The notes: a model not told the origin generated them from the letters alone. Shown: positions 8,492 through 17,569, numbered from the stretch's first letter. The stretch: DNA of 64,000 nt from Allohahella marinimesophila (GCF_039538005.1 NZ_BAABBO010000011.1:296095-360094), one strand, 5' to 3'. Program-made: numbers and translations.

Positions 8492-9319
8492 TCAGGCGAT
8501 CGCCAGACCACCAGCAATTTTGAGCGGAGCTCTAGCCGGTAGTGCCGGTTCGTCGTTGAAAGTGGTCGTGCCGTAAATGGCGTTAAGGCGTGCGGGGGTC
8601 AGCATGGCTGAGGGGCCATCGAACACGATATGGCCGTCCTTCAGTGCTATCGCCCTGGGGCAGAACTTGCAGGCGTAGTCGACTTGATGCAGCGTCACGA
8701 CAACCGTCTTGCCATCACGCTCGTTGATGTCTGCCAATATCTCCATCACCTTGCGCGAAGATTCCGGGTCGAGCGATGCAATGGGCTCGTCAGCCAGTAT
8801 CAGTTCAGCTTGCTGGGTGAGGGCGCGGGCGATGGCGACGCGCTGCTGCTGCCCACCGGATAGTCGAGAGGCTCGTTGATTGACGAAGGCATCCATACCG
8901 ACGCGACGCAATGACTCCAGCGCCAGCGCCTGCTCTTCCTTGGTAAAGAAGCTGAGGCAACCCCGCCAGGTAGAAATCCGTCCCAGCGCTCCGATAAGCA
9001 CGTTGCTCATGACACTCATGCGATTGACGAGGTTGTATTGCTGAAAGATGTAGCCAATCTTCGAGCGCGTCTGACGCACGTCGGAGTCAAGTTTTCCCTT
9101 CACCTGCACCGGGCTGCCGAGTACGTCTATGCGACCCTGTTCGCGGTCACCCTGCGAGAGTCCGGAAAGATGTCGAAGCAGGGTAGATTTGCCGGAACCG
9201 GATGGGCCGATAAGGGCCACCATTTCGCCAGGTGCAATAGACAGACTGATATCGTGTAGTGCCTTTCCACCCTTGCCGAAGGTTTTGGATAGATTGGTGA
9301 CGCGAATAACTGATTCCAT
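8492..9319 (-). CDS. phnC: PhnC, phosphonate ABC transporter ATP-binding protein
   Basis: PhnC powers the PhnCDE importer. The 275-residue frame has Walker A GPSGSGKST (38-46), signature RLSGGQQQR, Walker B LILADEPIASLDPESS and the switch His in VVTLHQVDYA. The segment YIFQQYNLVNRMSVMSNVL is characteristic of PhnC. It is the first gene of the operon: the next gene upstream, on the same strand, ends at 9474, and the 154-bp gap holds a PHO box and a palindrome. AGAGG precedes the ATG at 9319. Confidence 0.95.
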   Translation of the reverse strand: MESVIRVTNLSKTFGKGGKALHDISLSIAPGEMVALIGPSGSGKSTLLRHLSGLSQGDREQGRIDVLGSPVQVKGKLDSDVRQTRSKIGYIFQQYNLVNRMSVMSNVLIGALGRISTWRGCLSFFTKEEQALALESLRRVGMDAFVNQRASRLSGGQQQRVAIARALTQQAELILADEPIASLDPESSRKVMEILADINERDGKTVVVTLHQVDYACKFCPRAIALKDGHIVFDGPSAMLTPARLNAIYGTTTFNDEPALPARAPLKIAGGLAIA

Positions 9320-9407
9320 AGAGCCTCTCGATGCCAGGCGTCAGATAACGCGACCGGCGTATTGATTCGAAGGGCCCCAGTATCGGGACGGGATGTGACA
9401 CTGCCAT

Positions 9408-9421
9408 GTCGTCTAGATGAC
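9408..9421. promoter_or_regulatory. Imperfect palindrome like the phnF operator, overlapping the PHO box
   Basis: GTCGTCTAGATGAC reads, on the other strand, GTCATCTAGACGAC. The two half-sites mirror each other except for one position per arm, and the central TCTAGA is shared with the palindrome upstream of phnF. It overlaps the promoter-proximal 7-mer of the PHO box by five bases. This is a candidate second PhnF site, weaker than the one at 6584-6597. Confidence 0.45.
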
Positions 9422-9445
9422 TCATTTATGACAGTGAGATGAAAA
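9417..9445 (-). promoter_or_regulatory. Predicted PHO box (PhoB site) upstream of phnC
   Basis: Read on the minus strand, three 7-mers, TTTTCAT, CTGTCAT and GAGTCAT, start exactly 11 bases apart, separated by 4-bp spacers. This matches the PhoB recognition unit (CTGTCAT-like 7-mers on an 11-bp period). The middle 7-mer is identical to the consensus. The site is about 100 bases before the phnC start, in the only sizeable gap of the operon, so the phn genes are predicted to be induced by phosphate starvation. Confidence 0.82.
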
Positions 9446-9473
9446 GGCTGGAAGTGGGGCGGACAACTCGCGG

Positions 9474-10736
9474 CTAGAGGCTGGCGGCCAGGCCTCTGCC
9501 AGCGAGATAGCCACCGGTCCAGGCGGCCTGAAAATTGAAACCACCGGTCAGGGCATCGATGTCGATGACTTCGCCAGCCAGGTAGAGCCCCGGGAATCGC
9601 CGGGCGGCGAAGCTGCGGAAGTCGACTTCGGAACGTGCAACACCGCCAGCGGTCACGAATTCGTCCTTATTGGTGCTCTTGCCGTTGATCTTCAGAAGAC
9701 TGTTGGTGAGCATATCAGCGAGCCGCTTCGCCTCCTCGCGCCCGAGATCCGCCCAACGTTGATCAGGGGCGACGCCGGCGTGCTCCGCAAGACTGGCAAA
9801 GAGTCGCGAGGGCAGCGAGAATGGATTGTTGCCAATTATTTTCTTTTTTGCCAGGGCAGGTCTGGCGAGATTGATCTGATCGATGGCTTCGGGGGTTGAG
9901 CATTGGCCAAGCCAGTTGATTCGTAGACCGAATTGATACTGGCAACCAGCCAGTTCTTTGGCGCCCCATGCCGACAATCGCAGGATGGCGGGCCCACTGA
10001 CCCCACGATGTGTGACGAGGAGTGGGCCATTCGCCTCGATCCCCGACCGTTTATCGGCTGATTCAATCTGCACGTGAGCATTCTGCACGCTCACGCCAGC
10101 AAGATCCCGCAAACGGGTATCACGGGTATCGAAGGCAAACAGTGATGGCACCGCCGGCACGATGTCGAGACCCAGCGCCGTCAATGATCGCCAGATGTGG
10201 GGACTGCTTCCGGAGCAGACGATGACGGCATCGCCCTCAAAGCGCTCGTGCCCAGCAGTAGAGACACACCAGCTCGATGCCGCATTTTCTGACGTTAATG
10301 GTAGCGCCTCGATGCTGCCGACCCTCTGGTTCATCAGCTGCCTGATGCCCAGACGATCAGCAGCTGAGATCAGTGCGTCGATTATTGTCTGGGAAGAATC
10401 GGTAACAGGGAACATCCTGCCGTCCGCTTCGGTCTTCAGTGCGACGCCTTCTGCCTCGAACCAGGCGACGGTATCCATGGCGCCGAAGTGGTAGAAGGGG
10501 CCGAGCAGTTCTTTTTCGCCACGTGGATAAAAAGCGACGAGATCGCTCGCATCGGGGCAGTCGTGGGTGACATTGCAACGGCCGCCACCAGATATCTTTA
10601 CCTTGCCCAAGGGTGATGAGCTGCCTTCGAGTATAGTGATGCGCGCTTCGCGTCCTGCCTCTTGAAAGGCAGTCGCCGCAGCAATCGCGGCGAAGTATCC
10701 GGCTGCCCCGCCACCAACGATCAGAATTTCCTTCAT
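9474..10736 (-). CDS. BaiN/HI0933-family NAD(P)/FAD-dependent oxidoreductase
   Basis: This is a flavoprotein of the YhiN/HI0933 family (Pfam HI0933_like). The biochemical role of most members is unknown; the name BaiN comes from a proposed bile-acid enzyme and is not informative here. From the Met at 10736 the protein is 420 residues; the open frame extends 12 codons further but into the neighbouring gene. The FAD-binding GGGAAGYFAAIAAA lies at the N-terminus, with the family signatures KVKISGGGRCNVTH and, at the C-terminus, GLYLAGEVIDIDALTGGFNF. A 19-base gap separates it from the gene upstream. Confidence 0.88.
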   Translation of the reverse strand: MKEILIVGGGAAGYFAAIAAATAFQEAGREARITILEGSSSPLGKVKISGGGRCNVTHDCPDASDLVAFYPRGEKELLGPFYHFGAMDTVAWFEAEGVALKTEADGRMFPVTDSSQTIIDALISAADRLGIRQLMNQRVGSIEALPLTSENAASSWCVSTAGHERFEGDAVIVCSGSSPHIWRSLTALGLDIVPAVPSLFAFDTRDTRLRDLAGVSVQNAHVQIESADKRSGIEANGPLLVTHRGVSGPAILRLSAWGAKELAGCQYQFGLRINWLGQCSTPEAIDQINLARPALAKKKIIGNNPFSLPSRLFASLAEHAGVAPDQRWADLGREEAKRLADMLTNSLLKINGKSTNKDEFVTAGGVARSEVDFRSFAARRFPGLYLAGEVIDIDALTGGFNFQAAWTGGYLAGRGLAASL

Positions 10737-10755
10737 ACTACTTATGCACCGAACA

Positions 10756-12456
10756 TCAGTCTGTCGAATCATTCAGATAACTGTGCACATGCTGAACGCA
10801 CACAGAACCCTCGCCCACCCCGGAAGCCACCCGTTTAACCGATCCCGAACGCACATCGCCCACTGCAAAGATCCCTTCGATTGAACTTGTGAATGGCGAC
10901 GACGGCTGCGAACCGTTGACCGCAGCACCAGTCAGCACGAAGCCCTCCTTGTCCAACTGCAGGCAACCGCCGAGCCAGTCCGTATTCGGCACGGCGCCTA
11001 TCATCACGAATACATTGCGGATCTCATGCGTTTCAGGTGATGCCTGCCCGCGTTTCTGCCAGCTGACCTGTTTCAGAAATCGGTCCCCATCCAGCGCCGT
11101 CAATTCGGTCGCAGTATGAACGCTAATGGCTGATGAGTCTTCTATGCGCTGGATCAGATAGTCCGACATGGTCTCGGCCAGCGTGTCGTTCCGAACCAGC
11201 ATATACACATGCCTGGCGTGTCGTGACAGAAAGACGGCAGCCTGGCCGGATGAGTTTCCTCCGCCGACCACGACCACGTCTTCACCGGTGCAGAGCTGGG
11301 CTTCCATCGCTGTGGCAGCATAGTGGATGCCCTGGCCTTCATACTGGCTATAGTTCGGCAGGTCGAGGGTCCGGTAGGTCGCACCCGAAGCAATTACGAT
11401 GGCTCGGGCCGTCACCGAACATTCGTCTGCGATATGGATGGCAAAGGGACGTGTCGAGCAGTCTAGGCGGCTGGCGGCACGCGAGACAGCAAACCGTGCA
11501 CCGAATTTCTGCGCCTGAATCCAGGCCCGGCCCGCCAGCGCCTGGCCCGAAATCCCGACCGGGAACCCAAGATAGTTTTCAATTTTGGAGCTGGTGCCCG
11601 CCTGACCGCCGGGTGCTTCGACCTCGATAACCAGCGTATTGAGACTTTCGGACGCAGCATACACGGTGGCTGAAAGGCCCGAGGGGCCGGCGCCGACCAC
11701 TACGAGATCATACACCTCGTCTTTTTCCAGGTGTTCAGTGAGGCCCAGCTGATCGGCAAGTTCCGGATTGCTCGGCTGGTAAAGTACTGCCTGACGGGGG
11801 CTGACGACGACCGGTAGCCGTGACATGTCGATGCAATGACTGCTGGCAAACCGTTCAGCCTCGGGCGACCCGTCGGCAGGCAGCAAGTGGTTCGGATAGC
11901 CGTTGCGCTCAAGAAAGCGTCGAATCCGCAGGGCTTCGCCCTCGTTGTCTTCAGCGAAAACAGTTACGCCTGCCTGTTCATGATTGATAACACCGGTACG
12001 GCGAAGAATCAGCGCGCGCATGATCTTGTCGCTGATAGCCTGCTCAGTGCTCATCATCCTGTAGAACTGACTGCGCGAAATGCGCAAGAGCTCACTCGGC
12101 TCAGCTGCGCGGCCGCCCACGAGCACCATGCGGTCATTGAACAGATCGAGTTCGCCGCTGAACTGTCGAGCCGTGTGCAATGCGAACACGTGCGGCACGT
12201 TTTCGGTATCGAGCTCGAAAATCTCAATGGCGCCGCTCAGTACCAGCAGGAAATCGACCCCACGGTCGCCGCGCGAAAACAGGATGTCGCCCTGGCCGTA
12301 ATGTTCAACGCAGCCATACGGCCTCAGACGCTCGATCTCTTCATCATCGAGTTGGGGGAATGTCTGCTGCTCTCTTGCATAAGGGTCGCTTGGATCGAGC
12401 GCATCATGCAAGTTCGCATCAACCGTTCTCGCCCGGGAATCGTTGTTGCGGGTCAT
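10756..12456 (-). CDS. Cyclic nucleotide-binding domain fused to thioredoxin reductase-like flavoprotein
   Basis: The N-terminal half (about residues 25-150 from the chosen start) is a cyclic nucleotide-binding/CRP-like domain. A short thioredoxin-like or linker region follows, then a two-domain pyridine nucleotide-disulfide oxidoreductase fold: FAD site VVVGAGPSGLSATVYAASE, NADPH site VVVVGGGNSSGQAAVFLS, and C-terminal GIFAVGDVRSGSVKRVA. Where thioredoxin reductases carry the redox pair CxxC this protein reads HYAATAMEA, so it cannot act as a classical thioredoxin reductase. The frame opens at 12513, but GAGAGG before the ATG at 12456 favours that start (566 residues). Substrate and ligand are unknown. 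Confidence 0.88.
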   Translation of the reverse strand: MTRNNDSRARTVDANLHDALDPSDPYAREQQTFPQLDDEEIERLRPYGCVEHYGQGDILFSRGDRGVDFLLVLSGAIEIFELDTENVPHVFALHTARQFSGELDLFNDRMVLVGGRAAEPSELLRISRSQFYRMMSTEQAISDKIMRALILRRTGVINHEQAGVTVFAEDNEGEALRIRRFLERNGYPNHLLPADGSPEAERFASSHCIDMSRLPVVVSPRQAVLYQPSNPELADQLGLTEHLEKDEVYDLVVVGAGPSGLSATVYAASESLNTLVIEVEAPGGQAGTSSKIENYLGFPVGISGQALAGRAWIQAQKFGARFAVSRAASRLDCSTRPFAIHIADECSVTARAIVIASGATYRTLDLPNYSQYEGQGIHYAATAMEAQLCTGEDVVVVGGGNSSGQAAVFLSRHARHVYMLVRNDTLAETMSDYLIQRIEDSSAISVHTATELTALDGDRFLKQVSWQKRGQASPETHEIRNVFVMIGAVPNTDWLGGCLQLDKEGFVLTGAAVNGSQPSSPFTSSIEGIFAVGDVRSGSVKRVASGVGEGSVCVQHVHSYLNDSTD

Positions 12457-12581
12457 GACCAGGCCTCTCTTGAGCATTGTTGTATGTGCCGATGACTGGC
12501 AGACGGCCTGCATGGTAGCATTCGCGCCCGAGTTGGCGAGGTAAATGCCGCAAGCCAGCGCCTAATTTCTGCAAGGTCGAC

Positions 12582-14087
12582 ATGCGTACGATGCGAGCAA
12601 AGCAAAGTCTTACTATCCTCCTGAATCGAAGTATTGAACATCCCTACGTCACCACCTTCGTGCTCTGCCTGCTTGGCGCGCTGATCAAGATACTATTGGT
12701 GAGCTATCCGCTCAGTAGCGATGGTGCCCTGTATCTGACCGTCGCCAGAGTCTTCTCCCAGGAAGGCTTCGATGCTGCCCTCGCGCTGTACTATTACCCG
12801 TTTCTCTCGATACTGATCTCGCTGGTGAGCGATGTTACCGGAATGAGCCTGCTCCATGCAGGGCAGCTGGTTTGCGTGGGGCTGGCTACGCTGACGAGTC
12901 TGAGCTTCGTTTATATAGTCAGGCAGCATGATCGCGGATGGGCGACGACCCTGGCGGCTATATTGCTCATCGTGCTGCTCCCCCAGCTCAATGAACTCAA
13001 GGAGCAGGTCTACCGGGATTTCGGGCTATGGGCCTTTACACTGGCTGCGCTTGCCAGCCTGATTCACTTCGAGCGGGGGGCAACCAGATGGTTCTTCCTG
13101 CTGTGGTTCGTGTTGCAGTGTCTTGCAGGTCTGTTCAAGCAGGAAGGCTTCGTGCCCCTGTTGGCGCCATTCGTACTGGCCTTTACGGGCGGCAGCCGGA
13201 CCCGTGTGTTCCGTTCCCCCCTCGTGTTGATGAGCGGACTGATCATTGGTGCTGTCGTTGGCTTGCTGTATTACCTCAATCGCCATGATCTGCACTGGGC
13301 ACTGCAATACACCGATCGACTCGGCAGCATCCCGGAACACATTACGAGCCAGGCGGCGATCCTTGGTGAGACTGTACTCAACCAGTATTCGGATCGCCAC
13401 GCCACAGGTCTCTATCTCTGGATGCTCGCAGTTCTGCTGCTGCTATCTTTGATCAAGGCCTTCAAGACTGCAGTCATCATTCCGGTCTTGTATCTGCTGT
13501 CCATGGCTTGGCGCAACAGTTCAATAGCGCCTGCCCTGAAAGCCTACATCGTGCTGGTAGCACTACCGGTCATCATGTTCTGCATCGAATATCAATTCGT
13601 GGCAGCGCGCTACATGATGCTTCTCGTCCTGTTGATACTGGCGGCCGTGCTCCCCGGGCTGATTCAGCAGTGGAGCAGGTTTCCCAAAACTGCCAGGGTG
13701 ATCGCCATCCTCCTGGGTCTTTCCCTCACGGTGGAAAGCTTCTCGGTCTCGGTCTTCAACGACGGCCATTTGAAATCGGCAGAGCGCTGGCTGGAGGAGA
13801 ATACTGCGCCGGAAGCAAGAGTCTTCAGCAACGCCCGGGCCATTACCTTCGTGCTTGACCGCCTGGATGAACCACGTGACGCCATGAGGAATAGACCGAA
13901 ATCAGCAGAGGATCGCTATGATTACTATCTGCATCTCAGCAGCCGTAAGCACCCAAGCGCTCCTCCGTTCGAAACAGGCCCCGCGCTAGCCACATTCACG
14001 GCTGAAAAAGGCAAGCAGGCAGACATTTTCTATCTGGGCACACCGGCTGACCGCGAACCAGTTCAGCCGGAAGCGCAAGGCCACTAG
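12582..14087 (+). CDS. Polytopic membrane protein, GT-C glycosyltransferase-like
   Basis: The 501-residue protein has about ten hydrophobic helices in its first 380 residues and a hydrophilic C-terminal domain of about 120 residues. Between helices 1 and 2 is PLSSDGALYLTVARVF, resembling the acidic loop (D-x-Y) of lipid-linked-sugar-dependent GT-C transferases of the ArnT/PMT superfamily. This is a family-level guess. The neighbours, a UDP-GlcNAc 2-epimerase and a GT4 glycosyltransferase on the same strand, support a role in envelope glycan assembly. AAGG precedes the ATG. It diverges from the flavoprotein gene with a 125-bp gap. Confidence 0.6.
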   Translation: MRTMRAKQSLTILLNRSIEHPYVTTFVLCLLGALIKILLVSYPLSSDGALYLTVARVFSQEGFDAALALYYYPFLSILISLVSDVTGMSLLHAGQLVCVGLATLTSLSFVYIVRQHDRGWATTLAAILLIVLLPQLNELKEQVYRDFGLWAFTLAALASLIHFERGATRWFFLLWFVLQCLAGLFKQEGFVPLLAPFVLAFTGGSRTRVFRSPLVLMSGLIIGAVVGLLYYLNRHDLHWALQYTDRLGSIPEHITSQAAILGETVLNQYSDRHATGLYLWMLAVLLLLSLIKAFKTAVIIPVLYLLSMAWRNSSIAPALKAYIVLVALPVIMFCIEYQFVAARYMMLLVLLILAAVLPGLIQQWSRFPKTARVIAILLGLSLTVESFSVSVFNDGHLKSAERWLEENTAPEARVFSNARAITFVLDRLDEPRDAMRNRPKSAEDRYDYYLHLSSRKHPSAPPFETGPALATFTAEKGKQADIFYLGTPADREPVQPEAQGH

Positions 14088-14158
14088 ATGCACCAGGTTG
14101 TGGCGGAGCGCGTGCGAGGTTAACCTCGAGCTTTGAAGCTGAATAATCTGTAGAGGAT

Positions 14159-15298
14159 ATGAGTCGGATGCGAGTGCTGCTGGTCTTTGGAACGCGACCT
14201 GAGGCCATAAAGATGGCGCCATTGGTGCATCGCCTGAAATCGACTGACTGTGACGTGCGTGTCTGTGTGACAGCGCAGCACAGATCCATGCTCGATCAGG
14301 TGCTGGCGTTGTTTAACATCGAACCCGACTACGATCTCGATGTGATGCTGCCGAACCAGGATCTGACCGACCTCACAGCCAGACTCCTGCCTGGCTTGAG
14401 GGACGTGCTGGTAGATTTCCGTCCCGACTGGGTGGGGGTTCATGGTGATACTTCGACCACACTGACGGCGAGCCTGGCTGCCTTTTATCAGCAGATCCCG
14501 GTATTTCATGTCGAGGCCGGACTTCGAACCGGTAATATGCGGTCTCCCTGGCCGGAAGAGATGAACCGCCGTTTGACGGGCGCGCTTGCCCAGCTGCATT
14601 TTGCGCCGACAGACATGGCCAGGCAAAACCTCCTGAAAGAAAATATCCCGGACTCGCAAATCCTGGTAACCGGCAACACGGTCATCGATGCGCTCCTGTC
14701 AGTCGTGGCACAGCTGGAAAATAATGAGAGCATTGCTGGCGAATGCCGGGCAGCCTTGCCGTTGTCGGATAAAGTCATGTCTGCTCAGATCCTCCTGGTG
14801 ACCGGACATCGCCGTGAAAACTTCGGCAGTGGCTTCGATAGCATCTGCGAAGCACTGAAATCGCTGGCCGCTGCAAAACCAGACTTGCACATCGTCTATC
14901 CAGTGCATCTCAATCCTAATGTACGTGAGCCAGTGAACCGGATTCTGAGTGGGGTAGACAATGTTCATCTCATCGAGCCCTTGGAATATCTGCCCTTTGT
15001 CTACCTGATGATGGCGTCACACCTTGTTCTGACGGATTCCGGTGGTGTGCAGGAGGAGGCGCCGTCGCTTGGCAAGCCAGTGCTGGTCATGCGGGATACC
15101 ACGGAGCGTCCGGAGGCTGTGGCGGCCGGTACAGTCAGGCTCGTCGGCACCGATGGTCAAAAGATTTCGCAGGGTGTGCTTGAACTGCTGGATGACGAAG
15201 CGCTCTATCAGAGCATGGCCTTCGCTCACAATCCCTATGGCGACGGGCAGGCATCCGCACGAATTACCGATCGATTGCTCAAGGAGTCCGGATCATGA
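14159..15298 (+). CDS. wecB: UDP-N-acetylglucosamine 2-epimerase (non-hydrolysing)
   Basis: This enzyme interconverts UDP-GlcNAc and UDP-ManNAc, supplying ManNAc or ManNAcA for surface polysaccharides. The 379-residue protein has the family features in order: VFGTRPEAIKMAPLV at the N-terminus, HGDTSTT, FHVEAGLRTG, GHRRENFG, and the nucleotide-sugar site DSGGVQEEAPSLGKPVLVMR followed by TERPEAV. An ATG three codons downstream is an alternative start. The stop overlaps the next gene's start as ATGA, so epimerase and glycosyltransferase are coupled. The symbol is by homology; the glycan made here is unknown. Confidence 0.9.
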   Translation: MSRMRVLLVFGTRPEAIKMAPLVHRLKSTDCDVRVCVTAQHRSMLDQVLALFNIEPDYDLDVMLPNQDLTDLTARLLPGLRDVLVDFRPDWVGVHGDTSTTLTASLAAFYQQIPVFHVEAGLRTGNMRSPWPEEMNRRLTGALAQLHFAPTDMARQNLLKENIPDSQILVTGNTVIDALLSVVAQLENNESIAGECRAALPLSDKVMSAQILLVTGHRRENFGSGFDSICEALKSLAAAKPDLHIVYPVHLNPNVREPVNRILSGVDNVHLIEPLEYLPFVYLMMASHLVLTDSGGVQEEAPSLGKPVLVMRDTTERPEAVAAGTVRLVGTDGQKISQGVLELLDDEALYQSMAFAHNPYGDGQASARITDRLLKESGS

Positions 15299-16401
15299 GG
15301 GCGATGAAAGTCGTGATGGTGTCCAATGAGTTTCCTCCCAGCGTAGGCGGGGTGCAGACGCATGTGCACGAACTGGCCAAGGCGATGGTCCGAGGCGGAA
15401 ACCGTGTCGTCGTGGTGACCCGACAGTCGGATGGGGCCCTGCCTGATTCCGAAATCATGGATGGCATCGATGTTCGCCGATATCCACTGCCGAACAGCCA
15501 TCTGTTCTATGACTTCAAGCTGCGCCGAATTCTGAAGAAGCTCATATCTACCGAGGGTTTCGAAGTCGTGCACATTCACGGCATGCGTCCACTGTCAGCG
15601 GCCAAAGGCCTGGGTGTGCCGGTAGTCTTTACCAATCACACCTCGTCCTTTCTGAAACGGGCGACCCAGGGCCCCAAGGTATTGGAAAAGATGCGTCGAC
15701 AACTGGTGATCGCCGATATGGTACTGGCCCCCAGCGACGAACTCGTCCAGGCCACCCTGGCAACTGGCTACGACAAGCCCCCGCGTTTCATTTCCAATGG
15801 GGCGGATACTAACCGTTTCTATCCGAGATCATCAGACCTGAGGTCCCGTCTGAATATTCCGGTAGATGCTTTCGTAGTCGTACTGGCCAGGCGGCTCGTT
15901 GAGAAGAACGGTGTCCTGTATTTTGCCAAGGCGATTGCTGACCTCGACTTGCCCAAACTGCATGTGCTGGTCGCTGGCGATGGCGCGGAACGGGCCGAAT
16001 TTGAACGCATCATCAAGGCGGCGGGACGCTCCGAAAACGTGCACATGCTTGGTGCCGTGGCGAATACGGATATGCCTGGGGTTTTCAGTGCCGGAGACGT
16101 GGGCATCCTCCCGTCACTGATGGAGGCGACCAGTATTGCCGGTCTCGAAGCCATGGCCTGTGGCCTACCATTGATTGGCACCAGGGTAGGTGGGATACCA
16201 GTCATCATCGATGACAGGCGCTCAGGCATTCTGGTCGAGCCGCGCTCACCCGAAGCGCTGGCCGAGGCGATTTCCGAGCTCTACCATGACCGGGACCTCG
16301 CCGCTGCCATGGGTAAAACCAGCCTCGAGCTGGCCAGACAGAAATTCTCCTGGGACGTTATCGCGGCAGAGACCGTGGCCTGTTACCGATCGGCTCGCTA
16401 G
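15295..16401 (+). CDS. Family 4 glycosyltransferase
   Basis: This is a GT-B fold retaining glycosyltransferase of 368 residues. The N-terminal domain begins VVMVSNEFPPSVGGVQTHV, with the glycine-rich loop typical of GT4. The C-terminal donor-binding domain contains ARRLVEKNGVLYFAKAI, VAGDGAERAEFE and the E-x7-E motif in MEATSIAGLEAMACGLP. It is translationally coupled to wecB, so it probably adds a ManNAc-type or related sugar in a glycan pathway. Acceptor and donor cannot be read from the sequence. Confidence 0.88.
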   Translation: MRAMKVVMVSNEFPPSVGGVQTHVHELAKAMVRGGNRVVVVTRQSDGALPDSEIMDGIDVRRYPLPNSHLFYDFKLRRILKKLISTEGFEVVHIHGMRPLSAAKGLGVPVVFTNHTSSFLKRATQGPKVLEKMRRQLVIADMVLAPSDELVQATLATGYDKPPRFISNGADTNRFYPRSSDLRSRLNIPVDAFVVVLARRLVEKNGVLYFAKAIADLDLPKLHVLVAGDGAERAEFERIIKAAGRSENVHMLGAVANTDMPGVFSAGDVGILPSLMEATSIAGLEAMACGLPLIGTRVGGIPVIIDDRRSGILVEPRSPEALAEAISELYHDRDLAAAMGKTSLELARQKFSWDVIAAETVACYRSAR

Positions 16402-16405
16402 GGCT

Positions 16406-17383
16406 CTACAGGCGCTTGAGCAACTCGGTTTTCTTCGTCGAGTACTCATCTTCGCTGATGTAGCCCTTGTCTTTCAGACCGGCCAGTTTTTCAATGGCGG
16501 CGAAGACATCGCTTTCCGCGAGGCTGGACGAGTCGGACTGCTGCGAGAAAGGCTGCGGCTGATTGGTGTTCTGCTGGGGTGTCTGCTCAAGCTGATTGTT
16601 CTGAGTCGACTGATTGTTCTGGTTCGAGTTCTGATTGGTATTCGAATTCTGATTTGAGTTCGAATTCTGGTTCTGACTCGATCCATCAGGCGAAACGATT
16701 GGCAGCTGGTTTGCATTCACCAGGCCATACTGGCTGGAGAAGGTCAGCGAAGTATCACCACCCTGTTGCTGCGACACGCCGCCGATCTGATGATCCAGTG
16801 TGTCGTACACGGTCACCTGACCATTGAGTTCAACCGCCAGGCGATGGGTCGCCGGGAATACGGCATAGCGAATGTTGTTCTGCCCGCCGGTCGATGACGC
16901 TGCACCGAGACCATCCGGCCACCAGTTGTTGCCACCGAAATTACCGCCCTGAGCAAAGTTGCCCTGCTGCTGGGAGTTGCCCTGACTCTGATAGCCACCG
17001 CCCTGGCCCTGCTGCTGAAAACCACCGCCACTACTTTGCTGCTGACCGGAGCCACCAGTGTTCTGCTGCTGCCCGGAATTGCTGTAACTCTGCTTCTTCA
17101 CTGGCACGAAGAGTTGTTCCTGCTGCTGAAGCAGCCGCGACAACTCGCCGCAGACATTGTCTACTGAGGCCTTCAGGCCATAGTTGAACATGTCGCCCAC
17201 CATGGTCATGCCGCCCTGCATCCACTGGCCACCACCGCCGAATTCTGGGCAGTTGAACTGTGCCATGGTGCCGTTGCCGTTCATGACGGCATAGAGCATG
17301 CACATGATGGCATCGGTAGACACGCCGTAGCGGGAAGCCATATCGTTGATGGTACGTTGGCCGTATTCGGTAAGGGTTTGCAT
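16406..17383 (-). CDS. Q/N/G-rich protein with C-terminal SHOCT domain
   Basis: This is a 325-residue protein of unknown function. The first 95 residues look folded and Cys-containing (DAIMCMLYAVMNGNG, MVGDMFNYGLKASVDNVC). A Gln/Gly/Ser/Asn-rich segment follows (about 97-155), then a short globular stretch with RYAVFPATHRLAVELNGQ (about 170-215), a second Asn/Gln-rich tract (about 235-285) and a C-terminal SHOCT motif (about 292-325, LAGLKDKGYISEDEYSTKK). SHOCT is a short oligomerisation module. There is no signal peptide or membrane helix. The two low-complexity tracts are prion-like in composition. It is convergent with the glycosyltransferase gene and apparently monocistronic. Confidence 0.75.
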   Translation of the reverse strand: MQTLTEYGQRTINDMASRYGVSTDAIMCMLYAVMNGNGTMAQFNCPEFGGGGQWMQGGMTMVGDMFNYGLKASVDNVCGELSRLLQQQEQLFVPVKKQSYSNSGQQQNTGGSGQQQSSGGGFQQQGQGGGYQSQGNSQQQGNFAQGGNFGGNNWWPDGLGAASSTGGQNNIRYAVFPATHRLAVELNGQVTVYDTLDHQIGGVSQQQGGDTSLTFSSQYGLVNANQLPIVSPDGSSQNQNSNSNQNSNTNQNSNQNNQSTQNNQLEQTPQQNTNQPQPFSQQSDSSSLAESDVFAAIEKLAGLKDKGYISEDEYSTKKTELLKRL

Positions 17384-17569
17384 TTCAAATTCTCCATGGA
17401 TTGCAGTGGTCTGTTTCGGCAGAATGTCAGTTAGTGATGCCGTTTCAGAGTGACTACGGGATAAACTGAAATGGGACGAGCTGTTCGCTGAAAAGGGGCA
17501 GACTGTCCACCCAGTCTATCAGATCCCGCCGGTCAACATTCTTTATTCTGGGTTAAGGATGCAAATAGA

